Of a stretch of DNA of 64,000 bases, positions 35,001 to 46,211 are shown piece by piece. Under the pieces are notes generated by a model. The model saw only the letters and a list, made by a program, of their open reading frames with translations. It did not search any database and had not been told where the DNA came from. The translations under genes were made by a program, and so were the position numbers. Source of the DNA: Pedinophyceae sp. YPF-701 (lineage: Eukaryota > Chlorophyta > Pedinophyceae); NCBI GenBank assembly GCA_916048055.1, contig CAJZHL010000016.1:395131-459130 (forward strand), written 5' to 3'. Each line of letters opens with the position of its first letter. Within the stretch, counting starts at the first letter, position 1.

Positions 35001-37400
35001 TCAGCCGCATCGTTCCGAGACCACCGTGCAGCCCGCCGGCACGCTCGCAACCACCTCGTCGATATCCAGCTGCGCGCAGCGCGTCACCACCAGGCGCTGC
35101 AAGCTGGGGCACCTCAGCAGGAGCCGCTCAAGGCGCGTGCAGCCCCAAAGCGAAAGCGTCGTCAGCGACTGCGACTCCGCGACCAGCTCGTACACCGGTG
35201 CCGTCCCCTCGGACGCCGGCTGACTCAGGTCCACGCCGTCGCCCTCCCCGAACTCCGCAGCGTCTGCCGCCGCCACGCGCGCCCGCACCACTGGCGACGC
35301 TGCCGGGCTCCCTCCGACGTGCGCGAAGTCCAACCGGCGCGTCGCGCGCGGCAGCCGCGCCGCCACCCCCACGTCCGCATCGACATCCGCACCCTGGACA
35401 ACCCCCTCCTCCGTGTCCCGCGACAACGAGTACCCCACGTCGAGCGTAGTCAGCTTCGGCAGCCGCGTCAGCAGCCGCTGGACGCCCGCGCGGCTCAGGC
35501 GCGGGCACGCGGCGGCGTGGAGCGCAGTGAGCGTTCCGGCGAGCGGCGCGCACGCGGCCTCGATCGCGCTGTCAGTCAGACTCCAGCAGCCCGACACGTC
35601 AAGCAGCGCCAGCTGCGGGCAGCGCCGCGGGATGCAGCCGATGCCGGAGCTCGTCAGCGTGGGCGCGTGGTTGAGCGCGAGCGCGCGGAGGGAGCCCGGC
35701 TGGTTGGAGAGGAGCGTGTGGACCGCCATGTCGGTGATATGCTCGCTGGCAATGTGCAGACACTCGAGGTTCGGGCACTGCTCCGCGATGGCCCGGACGA
35801 CCCCGATGAACTTCGACGACTGGCCGGAGGTCGGCAGCCGGCCCGAGGACCACGGGACCCAGCCGGGCGGGGGTGTCACGGGGGGGAGTTCCGGCCCGAG
35901 TGCGGCGATGGAGAGTCGCACCAGCGCCGGGCACCGCAGCTGGACTTTCTCGAGCGCGGAGCACCCGCCGACGCGCAGGGACTTGAGGCACGCCCCGACG
36001 ATGCTGAGTTCCTTGAGCCCGGACGCGCCCTCGACGCACAGCTCCCTCAGCACGGGGTTGGCGCTCGACAGGTGGTGCAGCCCGGCCTGACTCAGCCCGC
36101 TCAGCGCGTTCGGGCGCTCCGGGGCGGGCTGGAACGCGACGCGCTGGATCCGCGGCGGCAGCGAGAGCGCCAGGAGCGACACGTCCGCGTCGCTCATGTC
36201 CTCCGCCGCATGCACGGTGAGCTCGCGCAGTGCATGCAGCTTGGGGAGCACGTCGCGGATCGCCTCGCGCTCGGAACGCGACCACTCGACGGCCACCTGC
36301 TCGGTCCCGGCCCAGAGCCGCTGCGCCGCGCGCCGCCACGTCCGACACACCCCTGACGCGGCCACCTGGTCCGACACCCCCATCCGGGCCAGTACCTGCA
36401 TCATGCACACCTCCTCGGGGGTCGCCGGGCCCGGGGGCACGTCCGCGTGCAGCGCGTTCGAGTGGAGAGCCGCCGCGACCGCGTTCGCCGACGCGAGCGC
36501 CGCCGCGGCCTCCGCGGACGCCACCGGCGGCGCAGCGGCGCGGCCCAGCATGATGGGGTCCGTCCACGGGCCGTTCGGGGCGTAAGAGTCGGCCAGCGAC
36601 GAGTGCGCGACCAGCGAGTTGCTTCGGTGGCCCGAGGGGCTCGCGGGGAGCGCGCCGCGGGCGCCTCCGACGGCCGTCCCGCGGGGCGAGCGCCCCGCGT
36701 TCAGCGCCCACACGCCCGCACCCGCCGCCGCGCCGCCGGCCGCCACGCCCGTCGGAGGCGCCGCGGCAGCGCCCGCGGGCGCCCCAGCAGCCAGCAGCGA
36801 CGGTCCGAGGCGGTTGTTCGAGTGTCCGTCCAGCATGTGGTACACCACCGCGTCGTTGATGGCAGCGCGTGCCCGCCCCGGCCCCAGCAGCCCGCGCAGC
36901 GGCGACGGCGACGAGTTGCCGTGCTGCCCGCGCTCCCCCTGCGACGGAAACGTCCCGAGCGGCGACGCGAGGCGCAGCTGCACCGCGTCCCCGGGCACGG
37001 GCGACCCCAGGCCCATCAGCGCGCCATATGGCGACATGACGCCCAGGGAGGTCCCGGGGGCGTGGGGGGTGTCTCCGACGCCCCCGCGGGCGCGGTGGTG
37101 CATCAGCGGCGGCGGCGTGGAGTGCGTCCACGCGCTGAACATGCCCACGGCGTCTGCGGCGTCCCGCAGCGGCGACCGCAGCGCGAGAGCGACCTGCGCC
37201 TCGGCGAGCGCCGCCGTGGGGGGGGTGTCGGCGGGGAGTCCGGGGACCCCGCGCGCGAGCGACGCCGTCGCGGTCGCGGGCGTCGGGGCGAAGTCCGCCG
37301 TGCCGGTCGCGACGGCCCGCGGCGTCGACCGGAGCGGGGAGGCCGCCGAGTCCTTGGCCGTGGGCTGGGAACGGCGCCGAGCCTCCAGGGGAGGGCGCAC
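35001..37400 (-). CDS. Intronless F-box-like leucine-rich repeat protein (799 aa)
   Basis: One uninterrupted frame. Residues 1-330 are disordered and Ala/Gly/Pro-rich. An F-box-like helix pair follows (EEVCMMQVLARMGVSDQVAA, then GVCRTWRRAAQRLW), then LRRs of the cysteine-containing (AMN1/FBXL) type to the C-terminus: LHALRELTVHAAEDMSDADV, LRELCVEGASGLKELSIVG, CPNLECLHIASEHITDMAV, CPQLALLDVSGCWSLTDSAI, LPKLTTLDVGYSLSRD, and LTTLSLWGCTRLERLLLRCP. The family suggests an SCF ubiquitin-ligase substrate receptor, but the F-box is degenerate, so this is inference. Start 37400 is the first ATG that keeps the frame; the low-complexity N-terminus makes it uncertain. It is the only long housekeeping-type gene here without introns. 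Confidence 0.72.
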   Translation of the reverse strand: MRPPLEARRRSQPTAKDSAASPLRSTPRAVATGTADFAPTPATATASLARGVPGLPADTPPTAALAEAQVALALRSPLRDAADAVGMFSAWTHSTPPPLMHHRARGGVGDTPHAPGTSLGVMSPYGALMGLGSPVPGDAVQLRLASPLGTFPSQGERGQHGNSSPSPLRGLLGPGRARAAINDAVVYHMLDGHSNNRLGPSLLAAGAPAGAAAAPPTGVAAGGAAAGAGVWALNAGRSPRGTAVGGARGALPASPSGHRSNSLVAHSSLADSYAPNGPWTDPIMLGRAAAPPVASAEAAAALASANAVAAALHSNALHADVPPGPATPEEVCMMQVLARMGVSDQVAASGVCRTWRRAAQRLWAGTEQVAVEWSRSEREAIRDVLPKLHALRELTVHAAEDMSDADVSLLALSLPPRIQRVAFQPAPERPNALSGLSQAGLHHLSSANPVLRELCVEGASGLKELSIVGACLKSLRVGGCSALEKVQLRCPALVRLSIAALGPELPPVTPPPGWVPWSSGRLPTSGQSSKFIGVVRAIAEQCPNLECLHIASEHITDMAVHTLLSNQPGSLRALALNHAPTLTSSGIGCIPRRCPQLALLDVSGCWSLTDSAIEAACAPLAGTLTALHAAACPRLSRAGVQRLLTRLPKLTTLDVGYSLSRDTEEGVVQGADVDADVGVAARLPRATRRLDFAHVGGSPAASPVVRARVAAADAAEFGEGDGVDLSQPASEGTAPVYELVAESQSLTTLSLWGCTRLERLLLRCPSLQRLVVTRCAQLDIDEVVASVPAGCTVVSERCG

Positions 37401-39519
37401 GCGCTGCGGGGAGCCGTCCGACGCGAGGGGCTTCCCGGGGTGGCGCGGCGCGGTCTGTTGGGGGCGCGTGGGGGCCGGGGCCGGGGCTTTGGCGTCCGCA
37501 GCGGGCGCCCTGTGCGCGGTGCGGGCCCGCTTGGCTGCCTGCGTGGAGGGAGGGTGCTACGTGCGCGAATGAGGGGGTGGAGAGGCCGCGCGTGGGACTC
37601 AGCGGTGCGAGGTGGTGACGTGAGCGATGTGCGCCGCAGATGGCGCGGGTGGCCCGTCGGTGCTGGGCGGCAGAGCGGCTGGAAGGGGCCAGAGCGGTGG
37701 CGGGAAGCGCGCAGGGCTCCGCGACGGCGTGCGCTGCGGTCCGCGTAGTGCCCGAGCGACGCAGTGATATCAGAGACGCGACGAAATGGGGACGCATGGC
37801 CGGCCGGAGCCTCCCACGCCATCGCGCGCGCTCTGGCGCTCAGCAGCATAGAGGCGCCCCGCACGCGCGTTGTGGGGGCTTACCCGGGGCGCATCTACCA
37901 TGTTGGCACCGGCAGAAGCATCGCCATTCTTGAACGGACACTGCGGTGGGCGCGGGACGTCGCGGGGGCTGGTGTTTCGCGGTTACTCTCAGCAGGGCGG
38001 GGAGGTGCCCGCTGGGGGGCAGGCCGTGCGCGGAGGCCGACGACGACAGCATGCGCCGCACACACATAATCGGAAACGGCCGTTCAGGGCGGAATGGCGC
38101 GACGCGGGCGCCCACGGCGGACGCCGCAACGCTGTGAAGGTGCTGGCGCGGGGAGCGGCGGATGCGCACCTCGTGGCCCTTCTTCGGCTGACCGCACTTC
38201 CCGCACCTGCGCGTTGGGTAGCGTAGAGTGCCACGCAGTCAGTTTCGCGGCATGCGACGCCCGCATGGCCGCCGCCGAGCGCGCATGGCCAACAGTCACT
38301 GGGCGGGTTCACGAGCGCGCCACGACGCGGCGCATAGAGGCCCTTACTTATAGTTCCCTCGATTGGCCTTTTTCTTAGCTTCTATTTCGGCGGGCACCGC
38401 CTCGTCGCGTCGCTCGCTCACACGAGCCCTCATCCTCCTCTGCCCGAGGCCCTGCGCTCGACGTGTCCAGCCCGAGCCGTTGAACGCCGACGTGTGCCGT
38501 GGCCAACACCTAGCAATCAAACATGCTTCTGGCGGCGCACCCCAGCGCTGCACCCAAATCGCGCCCGCGCATGCGGCCCAGCTGCCCGACCTCGTGCACC
38601 GACACAGAGTGCGTCAGGCCCGTCCAGCCCACAAAACCCGCGCGGCCTTCTCGTCGCGGCGCCTTCGAAAAACGACGCATCACGTGTCTCCGGCCACCAC
38701 GGTTCCTCAGTTGCCTGGCGCTGCGGGGCACCAAGCCCCCGCCTGCCTGTGGCCTCTGGAGGACGCCCGCGGGTCGTCGGGGACGGATCGACAGTGCGAC
38801 GCAGCAGGTGCGACTTCCGCGTGCACGCCCGGAGACAGCGGGTCCCGGGCGAAAGCTCCCCGCGGACGCAGGCACGTCTCTCTCCCTCTTCCCTCACCGC
38901 CAGCGCCTGCGTATATACCGCGGCGAGCTTTCGGGCTGCGGAGGGCCGAGCGCGGCGTCCTGCGACCGCCCTGATGGCGGACACCGCTCCCGCTGCGTCG
39001 CACGCGGCCGGGATCGTTCCGCAACGGGGTTGCGTAGCTGTTGAACATGCACGCGTCAGTCGTGGCTGCGCGCCCCTGTTCGAGGCTGCCCCGTCGCGCG
39101 CTCCGCACCTGAACGTGCGCTGCGTTGCACGGGCCGCGTCCTGCTCGGCACCGACGCGACGTCCGCGGCGTCCCGTGTCGATGTGGACGTCAGGGGCCGG
39201 GGGTGTTGGACCCAGGCTGACTCACCGCGCAGCATGGGCTCCGGGGCACATGTCCCGCGCGCGCGACGCTGCTCCTGCACGTGGCATTCTCGCTGCAATT
39301 TTGCACGGGCCTCGAAGGTTGTTCCCCACCGCTGTTAGACCGATTGCAGACAGGGGGTGCAACCTGGCACGGAGCGCGCCTGCGAAGTAGCCCAGCCTCG
39401 CTCGCGGGTTCGCCTGCGTTGGGTCAACTTCGTGATTGTCCGGGCGGTGAGATTCGAGCCCGATCCACGTGGCCCGCGCCGGGGAGGCACTAGTAGACTA
39501 GCAGGGCGTCGTGGTCGCC
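37401..39519. other. 2.1 kb gene-poor divergent region
   Basis: Between the LRR gene (minus) and the ABCG gene (plus). No domain recognised on either strand. It should contain both promoters. The ABCG ectodomain lacks a visible signal peptide, so an upstream signal-peptide exon may hide here; a CAG acceptor (CTAGCAG) lies just before its first ATG. AT-richer patches occur near 38330-38400. Confidence 0.4.
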
Positions 39520-42500
39520 ATGGCTCCGCTGAAGGCGTTTCAGGCCCCGTATCCGGACACTAGGCACTCACCTGGTATCCCAGATGCCGGCCCGGGCAAC
39601 GGAACGACGCCTCCGGCCACAACCACGGCCCCGCCGCCCCCAGCAACGGACCCGGTGGCGGTGGCACGGATTTGCGCCAACGCGGTCGCGACAGCCGACC
39701 TGGACTGCGAGAACTCGATATTGTGGGCCGTCAACACGACCGCGACCGCGTCCTGCCACAAGTGCGTCGCGCCAGGCACCGAGGCGTGCCCCGCGGGCCA
39801 CGGAGGCACCGACTGCTCCCAGTGCAGGAACGCCAACGCCTGTCCGCCGCTGCACCTCGAGAACGGCACGACGCTGGCCGCGGTGGGGTGCTCCTCCCAC
39901 ACGATCGCGCCGTCCCAGGAGGAGCTGTGGGGCATACCAGGCGCGATTCTCCCAGGCACGAGCCCCCCAACGACCCCCGCGGTCGCGCGCAGCGCACGCG
40001 CTCTCGCGACGCCGCTCCTTCCCCGCCGTCTCGTGCGGCTGGTCGGCGATCAGGTTCTGCCGGTTTCCCGCACATCACGCGCCCCGGACGGGGCCGCCAG
40101 CGCACGTCCACCTCTGCACGAAACTCGCCCGCGTCGGCGCGTCAGCGACGTTTTGACGCCACCGGCGCTCTGGCCCGACTCCGTGCTGACAGGTGTGCAC
40201 GCACGTGCAGGGCGCGGCCTCGCGAGCGGTCCTCGGAGGCCGTACAAGGACCTGACGTGCAGGTGCGGCGGCGTGCCAAGCGACGAGTCCACCGCGTACG
40301 TCTGCGGCATGTCTACGGGCGACCTGGGCGAGGAGTTCAACTGGCAGTTCAAGGTCCACCCGCGCGGCGAGCAGGACCCCGGCGAGGTCGACATCTGGGT
40401 CCGTGCGCGCGCGCCCATGCCGTCGCAGGACGCCGAGCCCGACTGCACGGACGAGGAGCGGGAGCAGGGGACGTGCCCGACGCGCGAGAGGTATCGCTTT
40501 GCGTACCCGCAGTGGTGGGAGGGCAACCTGACGCGCTGCGCGTGGGGCGCGGCTGCTTGTACAGGCAAGGCACTCCCGGCATGACACTCGCTGTTGATTT
40601 GTGGGCACATCGAGGACTAGAACCGCCTTCTGACCGAACGCAGCGCTCGATCTGGTCGCTGACGCGACACGCTTCGCCACGCGAGGCCCGTGCCGCCCGG
40701 TGCCAGAACAAGCGGAGCGCTGACCGTCGTTGTTCGCTGGTGATTGCTGCGACCCGCAGGGCAGCTCGAGCACGCGGACGCGTCCGGGGCCGGGTGCATC
40801 CTCTACCAGTGCGCGGAGAGCTCGATCCAGTGTCCCGCGGGCGGCGTCGAGCGCTGCCCCGGCTTCCGCACCGTCCCGCCATACTGCGACAACCCCGCGG
40901 GCGAGGCGGACAAGTACTGGCAGCGCAACTGCAACCCCATCCTGCTGCCGCAGTCGGGCCTGCCCGCCAACCTGCAGTGCCTGGCCACGCCCGCCCCGGG
41001 GGGGCGTTTCCAGTGCTACTTCGACCAGGAGGGGGGGTATTTGGCGTCGCTGGGGCTGCAGTGCAGCACGGGCGCGTGCCTGTACGACGGGGGCGGGCCG
41101 ACGCCGACGCCCGGCCCCGGGGGTGCGGGCAGGGCCAGTTTCGGCGAGGGCGCGTGTCTGGCGGTGCTGGGAGGGCTCATGTTGGCCCTGCTGGTCGTCG
41201 CGCACGGCCTGGTGCGCCGGGACGCTGCGCGGTCGCGGGCGCTGTGCCGCGCCGCTCTCGGGGACGACGTCGACGACGACGGGCCGGCGCAGCCGCAGCG
41301 GGTGTCGCAGGACGAGCATGGCGCGTCGGCAAGCGAGGAGGCCGCTCGCAGGGCGGGGTACGCGCCCGTGACGTCGGACGGGCTGGGCCGGGTACGGCCC
41401 GGGCGCCAAGCAGGACGCAGCTCCGCGCACGTGCGCTGGGGCGCGGTGCTCACCTGGACGGACGTGACCTACCACGTGTTTGACGCAGCGGGCCGGGCGC
41501 GCGCAGTCCTGCGTGGCGTTACGGGCGTCGCGGGCCCCGAGGCACTGACCGCCCCGCTCGCCGACGGCAGGGCGGGCCCCACCGCGGTCGAAGCCGCCGG
41601 CCGCCGCGGCTGCCTGCTCGCCGTAATGGGCCCGTCGGGCGCAGGCAAGACCTCCCTACTCGACGTGCTCGCTGGGCGGCGGCCCGAGTGCTGCGTGGGG
41701 GGCGAGATCACCGTCAACGGGCGGGTGGCGTCGCCGTCGGCGCTGCGGCGCGTCACCGGGTACGTCCTGCAGGACGACGTCCTGCACGGGACGTCGACGG
41801 CGTTCGAGTTTCTTATGTTCCACGCGGAGCTGCGGCTGCCGGGGAAGAGCCGCGAGGAGCGCGTCGGGCGCGTGCTCGGCGTGCTGTCGGAGCTGGGGCT
41901 GACTCGCGTGGCGCACAGCGTCGTCGGCGACGAGCTCGTCCGCGGCCTCTCTGGCGGCGAGCGCCGCAGGCTCTCCATCGCCGCCGAGCTGCTGGCGTCG
42001 CCGGGGCTGCTCCTGCTGGACGAGCCCACGTCGGGGCTGGACTCCACGAACGCCGCGCGCGTGGTGCGGCTCGCGGCGTGGCTCGCGCGGCGGGGGACGA
42101 CGATCGTGATGTCGATCCACCAGCCGCGGCCGGACCTGCTGCGGCTGATGGACCGGCTGGTGCTGCTGTCGTCGCGCGGGCAGTGCGTGTACTCGGGCTC
42201 GATGGACCGCGCGTCCGCCATCCTCGAAGCCGCGGGGCGCCCCGCGCCCGACGCAGGCGTCAACATTGCCGACCACCTGCTGGACCTGATGATCGAGCTC
42301 CCGGAGGCGGAGGTGGACGCAATGGTGGCGACCTTCGAGCAGTCGGACGCGCACGCGGAGAACATGCGCGTGGCGCTGGCGCTAGAGCACGAACCGCTTG
42401 GGGTGCCGCACCCACGCAAGAGAGCCCCGCTCTCCGCACAGCTGCGCGCGCTGTGCGTCCGGAACCTCCGCGCGACGTACCGGCATCCGTTCGCCGTCAA

Positions 42501-45500
42501 GGTCAACCTCGTGGCCACCGCGGCGATGGCGCTCGCGCTCGCGCTGGCCTTCTGGGGCACTGGGACAGACACCGCGGGCATCCAGAACCGGTTCGGGGTG
42601 CTGTACTTCATCCTGCTGTTCCTGTCGCTCATGTCGATGTCCGCGCTGCCCATCTGGCGCGCGTCGAAGACGCTCATGCTCAAGGAGTCCTCCGGAGGGG
42701 TGTACTCGCCGTTTGCGTGGGTGGCGGCAGCGCTGGCGTCGGACGTGCTCCCGATGCGGCTCCTGCCCCCCGTGCTCTTCGCCGTCGTGTCGTACCTCCC
42801 GATCGGCCTCCATCCGGGCTCCGCAGGCGCGCTGCTGACCTTCACCGCCTCGCTGGTGCTCTCCAGCGGCGCGGCGTCGTCGCTGGCGATGGCCGTGGGC
42901 GCGGCCGCGGACTCGGGCGCCGTGGCCAACCTCGTCGGATCCCTCATCGTCATGTCCTTCCTCCTCTTCGGCGGCTTCCTCCTCAACCGCGACCTCGTCC
43001 CAGACAGTCTGCGCTGGGTGGCAACAGCGTCCTACTTCACGTACGCCTACGAGGCCCTCGCGGCGAACGAGTTCCACGGCTCGCCGCTCGACTTCACCTT
43101 CACGACGCCGCTCAACTCCACGCGCCTCCCGCCGCTGCGCGTGTCCGGCGACGGCGTGCTGCAAGAGTTTGGGTTTGATGCGCGGCGCATCCCCACGGAC
43201 TTGGTGGCGCTGGTCGCGCTGTCCGTCGGCATGATCGCACTCGCGCTCCTGATCCTCGCCGTGCGTGCCGCGGCCGCGGGGCAGCGCGTCGCGAACTGGC
43301 TGCACCCGGAGCAGGCTGCGCTGGCGCTGGGGCGCGACGTGCATGGGCTGACGTGGACGGCGGCGGGCGCGGCGCAGGGCGAGCCGCCGGGCGCGGAGGA
43401 GGTCGTGGAGTCTGCGGACGACGTGCGGCACGCGGCGGGCGACGTCGCGCGGGGCACACATCCGTGGTCGCATCACATCCGCCGTCACGCTTCGGAGCAC
43501 GGCGCGGCATCCGCGCTGCGGCTCGTCGCGTCGTACCTGCATCGCGGCGTCGCGGCGATCATCAAGTCGCCCTCGGCGCTGGTGCGCGCGGTGGCGATGT
43601 CGGCGCAGGACCGCGACCCCACACGCCCCGCGGGAGTCCCCCCCCATGACGCGGGGCTGTACCAGCAGCTCATCGCGCCCGACGAGCGCGACAGCGACCC
43701 CACGGAGGACGGCGACGTCGACACGGACGGCGAGGAGCCCGCGGCACCGCCGCGCCGGCGCACCTCGGACGTCGAGGAGAGCCACTCGGAGGTGTCGCTG
43801 CAGCACGGCATCAACGGGGCGCGGGCCGCGCCGGCCCGGCCGCAGGACGACGAGGGCGGGGCGGGGGCCTCGGGCGCCGACGTGGCGATCGACTTGGAGC
43901 CCGGGCGGGCGGCGGCGCAGCGTGAGATCGTGCCGGCGACGCGGGAGGAGTTGGCAGCGCGGGAGCGGGGCGCAGCGGCGGAGCGAGCGAGCGAGGGCGG
44001 CGACAGCGCTGCGCGGCTGTCTTGGGAGGGCATCGAGTACCGCGTGCCGCTGCCTGGCGGGGGAGGGACGCGGCTGGTGCTGCGTGGGCTCACGGGGTGG
44101 GCCGGCCCGCCTGTGGGAGGGGGCTGCGGGAAGCGGGGGTGCCTGGCGGCGATCCTGGGGCCGTCCGGCGCGGGAAAGACGTCGCTGCTCGACATCCTGG
44201 CCGGACGCAAGGATCCTGCGCGCGTGCGGGGCGTGGTGCGGCTGGGCGGCTACGTGGCACCGCCCGCAGCCCTGGCGCGGCGCATGGGCTACGTGCCGCA
44301 GAGCGACGTGCTGCCGGCGACCGCGACGGTGCTGGAGCACCTCGTCTTCCACGCGGAGCTGCGGCTGCCGGCGTCGCTCGGGCGCAGGGAGAAGGTCGAC
44401 AGGGCGTGGCGGTTGATCACCGAGCTAGGTCTCAGCAAAGTGGCACACAGCGTCGTCGGTGACGAGCTCGTCCGCGGCCTCTCCGGCGGCGAGCGGCGCC
44501 GGCTCTCCATCGCAGCCGAGCTGCTGGCGTCGCCGGGGCTGCTCCTGCTCGACGAGCCCACGTCGGGGCTGGACTCTACAAACGCCGCGCGCGTGGTGAA
44601 GCTGGCCGACGCCCTGGCGCGGCGCGGGACGACGATCGTGATGTCGATCCACCAGCCGCGGCCGGACCTGCTGCGGCTGATGGACCGGCTGGTGCTGCTG
44701 TCGTCGCGCGGGCAGTGCGTGTACTCGGGCGCCGTCGACGACGCGCAGGACTTCCTGTCCGCCTGCGGACGCCCACCGCCGCCGCCGGGCATCGCGATCG
44801 CCGACCACCTGCTCGACCTCGCGGTCAACCTTCCGCAGCAGGAAATGGATGACATCGTCACGTTCCGCGCCGCCACTGCCGCGGCCGCCAAGGAGCGCGA
44901 GGTGGCGACGGCCCCGCCCGTGCCGGGGTCGGTGCCGTCGAGGAAGGGCCGCGCCCCGCTGCGCACGCAGCTGCGCGAGCTGTCCCTGCGCACCGTGCGG
45001 GCGTGGATGCGCCACCCGCTGTACGTGGGCGTCCACGTGGCGTCCGCGCTGTTCGTGGCCGGGGCGCTGGCGGCGGTGTACGCCGACACCGGGTACGACA
45101 CGGGGGGCATTCAGAACCGCCTCGGGCTGCTGTTCTTCATGTTGCTCTACATGGCGCTCGTCTCGCTCTCGTCGCTCCCGCTCTGGTCGGACGCCCGCGC
45201 GCTGTTCCGCCGCGAGCGCGCCGCCGGCGCGTACGGCACGGCCGCGTACTTCGCGTCGGTCGCCGTCCTGGACCTCCTGAGCGTCCGCGTGGCGCCCGCG
45301 CTCTTCCTGGCGTGGATCACGGGCCCGACCGCTGCCCTGCGCCCCGGCGCGAGCCACCGCAACGGCATGTTCCTGGTGCTGGCCCTCGCCAACGCGGCCG
45401 CGTCGGGCCTCAACATGGCGATCGGGGCGGCGATCGAAGACACCGCGGTCGCCAACATGGCCGGCTGCATCGCCGCGCTGCTCGGCGTGCTCCTGGGCGG

Positions 45501-45819
45501 GTTCCTGCTCTCGCTGCGGGACGCCAGCCTCCTGCTCCGCCTGCCGTCGGTGCTGTCGTACGCGCGGCCGGCGTTCGAGGCGCTGCTGTCGAACGAGTTC
45601 CACGGAGCCGACGGGTTCAGGTTCACCGCGCACGTGCGCCCGGGCGTGCCGGCGGATGACGTGCCGCACGTGGACGTGACGGGCGACGAGGTGCTCGAGA
45701 CGCTGGGGTTCCGGCCGGGCTTCTTCGCGAGAGGGCTGGTGGCGCTGGTGATGCAGATTGGCGGCGTGATGGCCGCGTCGTACGTGCTCCTGCGCGCACG
45801 CGGGCGCACGCAGGGGTGA
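39520..45819 (+). CDS. Double-length ABCG (white/WBC-type) transporter with Cys-rich ectodomain
   Basis: ATP-driven exporter, probably of lipids or hydrophobic metabolites at the plasma membrane (family knowledge). Exons 39520-39955, 40211-40564 and 40760-45819 give 1,949 aa; both introns seem to start with GC (GCACGA, GCAAGG), all phase 1. Residues 1-400 form a Cys-rich region (CHKCVAPGTEACPAG, CPAGGVERCPGF) ending in a helix (ACLAVLGGLMLALLVVAHGL), like the N-terminus of plant ABCG24/28. NBD1 then NBD2 each have GPSGAGKTSLLD, LSGGERRRLSIA, LLLLDEPTSGLDS and SIHQPRPD. Each is followed by a six-helix TMD with NRFGVLYFILLF or NRLGLLFFMLLY and NEFHG. Both ATP sites are canonical, unlike PDR-type full transporters. 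A charged linker of about 250 aa joins the halves. No signal peptide is visible at this start. Confidence 0.9.
41914..42198 (+). repeat. NBD1 segment duplicated in NBD2 (copy 1 of 285 bp)
   Basis: Aligns without gaps to 44446-44730. It covers the signature, Walker B and H-loop coding region. The last 105 bp (42094-42198 against 44626-44730) appear identical, while the membrane domains of the two halves have diverged strongly. Confidence 0.88.
44446..44730 (+). repeat. NBD2 segment duplicated in NBD1 (copy 2 of 285 bp)
   Basis: Gap-free partner of 41914-42198 (offset 2532). Mismatches are scattered in the first 180 bp and absent in the last 105 bp, suggesting gene conversion between the halves. 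Confidence 0.88.
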
Positions 45820-46058
45820 GCGGCGCAGTGGTGTCGCGGTGCGCCCGGAGGCGGGGCTGTGAGGCCGAGCGGAGCGGCGGGCCGGGTGGTCACGGTGCAA
45901 GCTCGCGACGAAGTCCGCGTTGGGGCGCTGGGGAAGGTCGGACCACGCGGGATGTATGTGCGCCTGGGATGTGTGGGGTCCTGAGGCAGCACGACTGGTT
46001 CGACGCGTTGGAGGGCGTCGCGGCGGGAATCAATGCCGCGGCGAGCTGTCGGCCGGTG

Positions 46059-46121
46059 CTACTTCACGTTCGGTCCATTCCAAGGGTGGGTCGAACCTCG
46101 AATGTTCCCCGGGACGGCACC
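46059..46121 (+). promoter_or_regulatory. Conserved upstream block of surface-protein gene, copy 1
   Basis: About 60 bp matching 60179-60241 ahead of the paralogue, with shared words GTTCGGTCC, GGGTGGGTCGAAC and CGGCACC. It lies 90-150 bp before the start codon. It may be promoter or 5' UTR, or simply residual similarity of the duplicated unit. Confidence 0.4.
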
Positions 46122-46211
46122 TGCTCTGTCGTTATCGGCCGACGCTTGACCGTCCGTCCTTGCGACGACCGAGCCAGTTCGCTCGGTTGCCGCCGCGGTT
46201 CTTGACTAAAA

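Noticed and set aside
38363-39390. Overlapping plus-strand frames of 200-300 codons
   Set aside because: No recognisable domain, biased composition typical of random high-GC sequence, no splice-consistent extension.
39956-40759. Frameshifts or pseudogene in the ABCG 5' region
   Set aside because: Frame changes coincide with CAG|GC donors and CAG acceptors in consistent phase 1, giving a continuous Cys-rich ectodomain.
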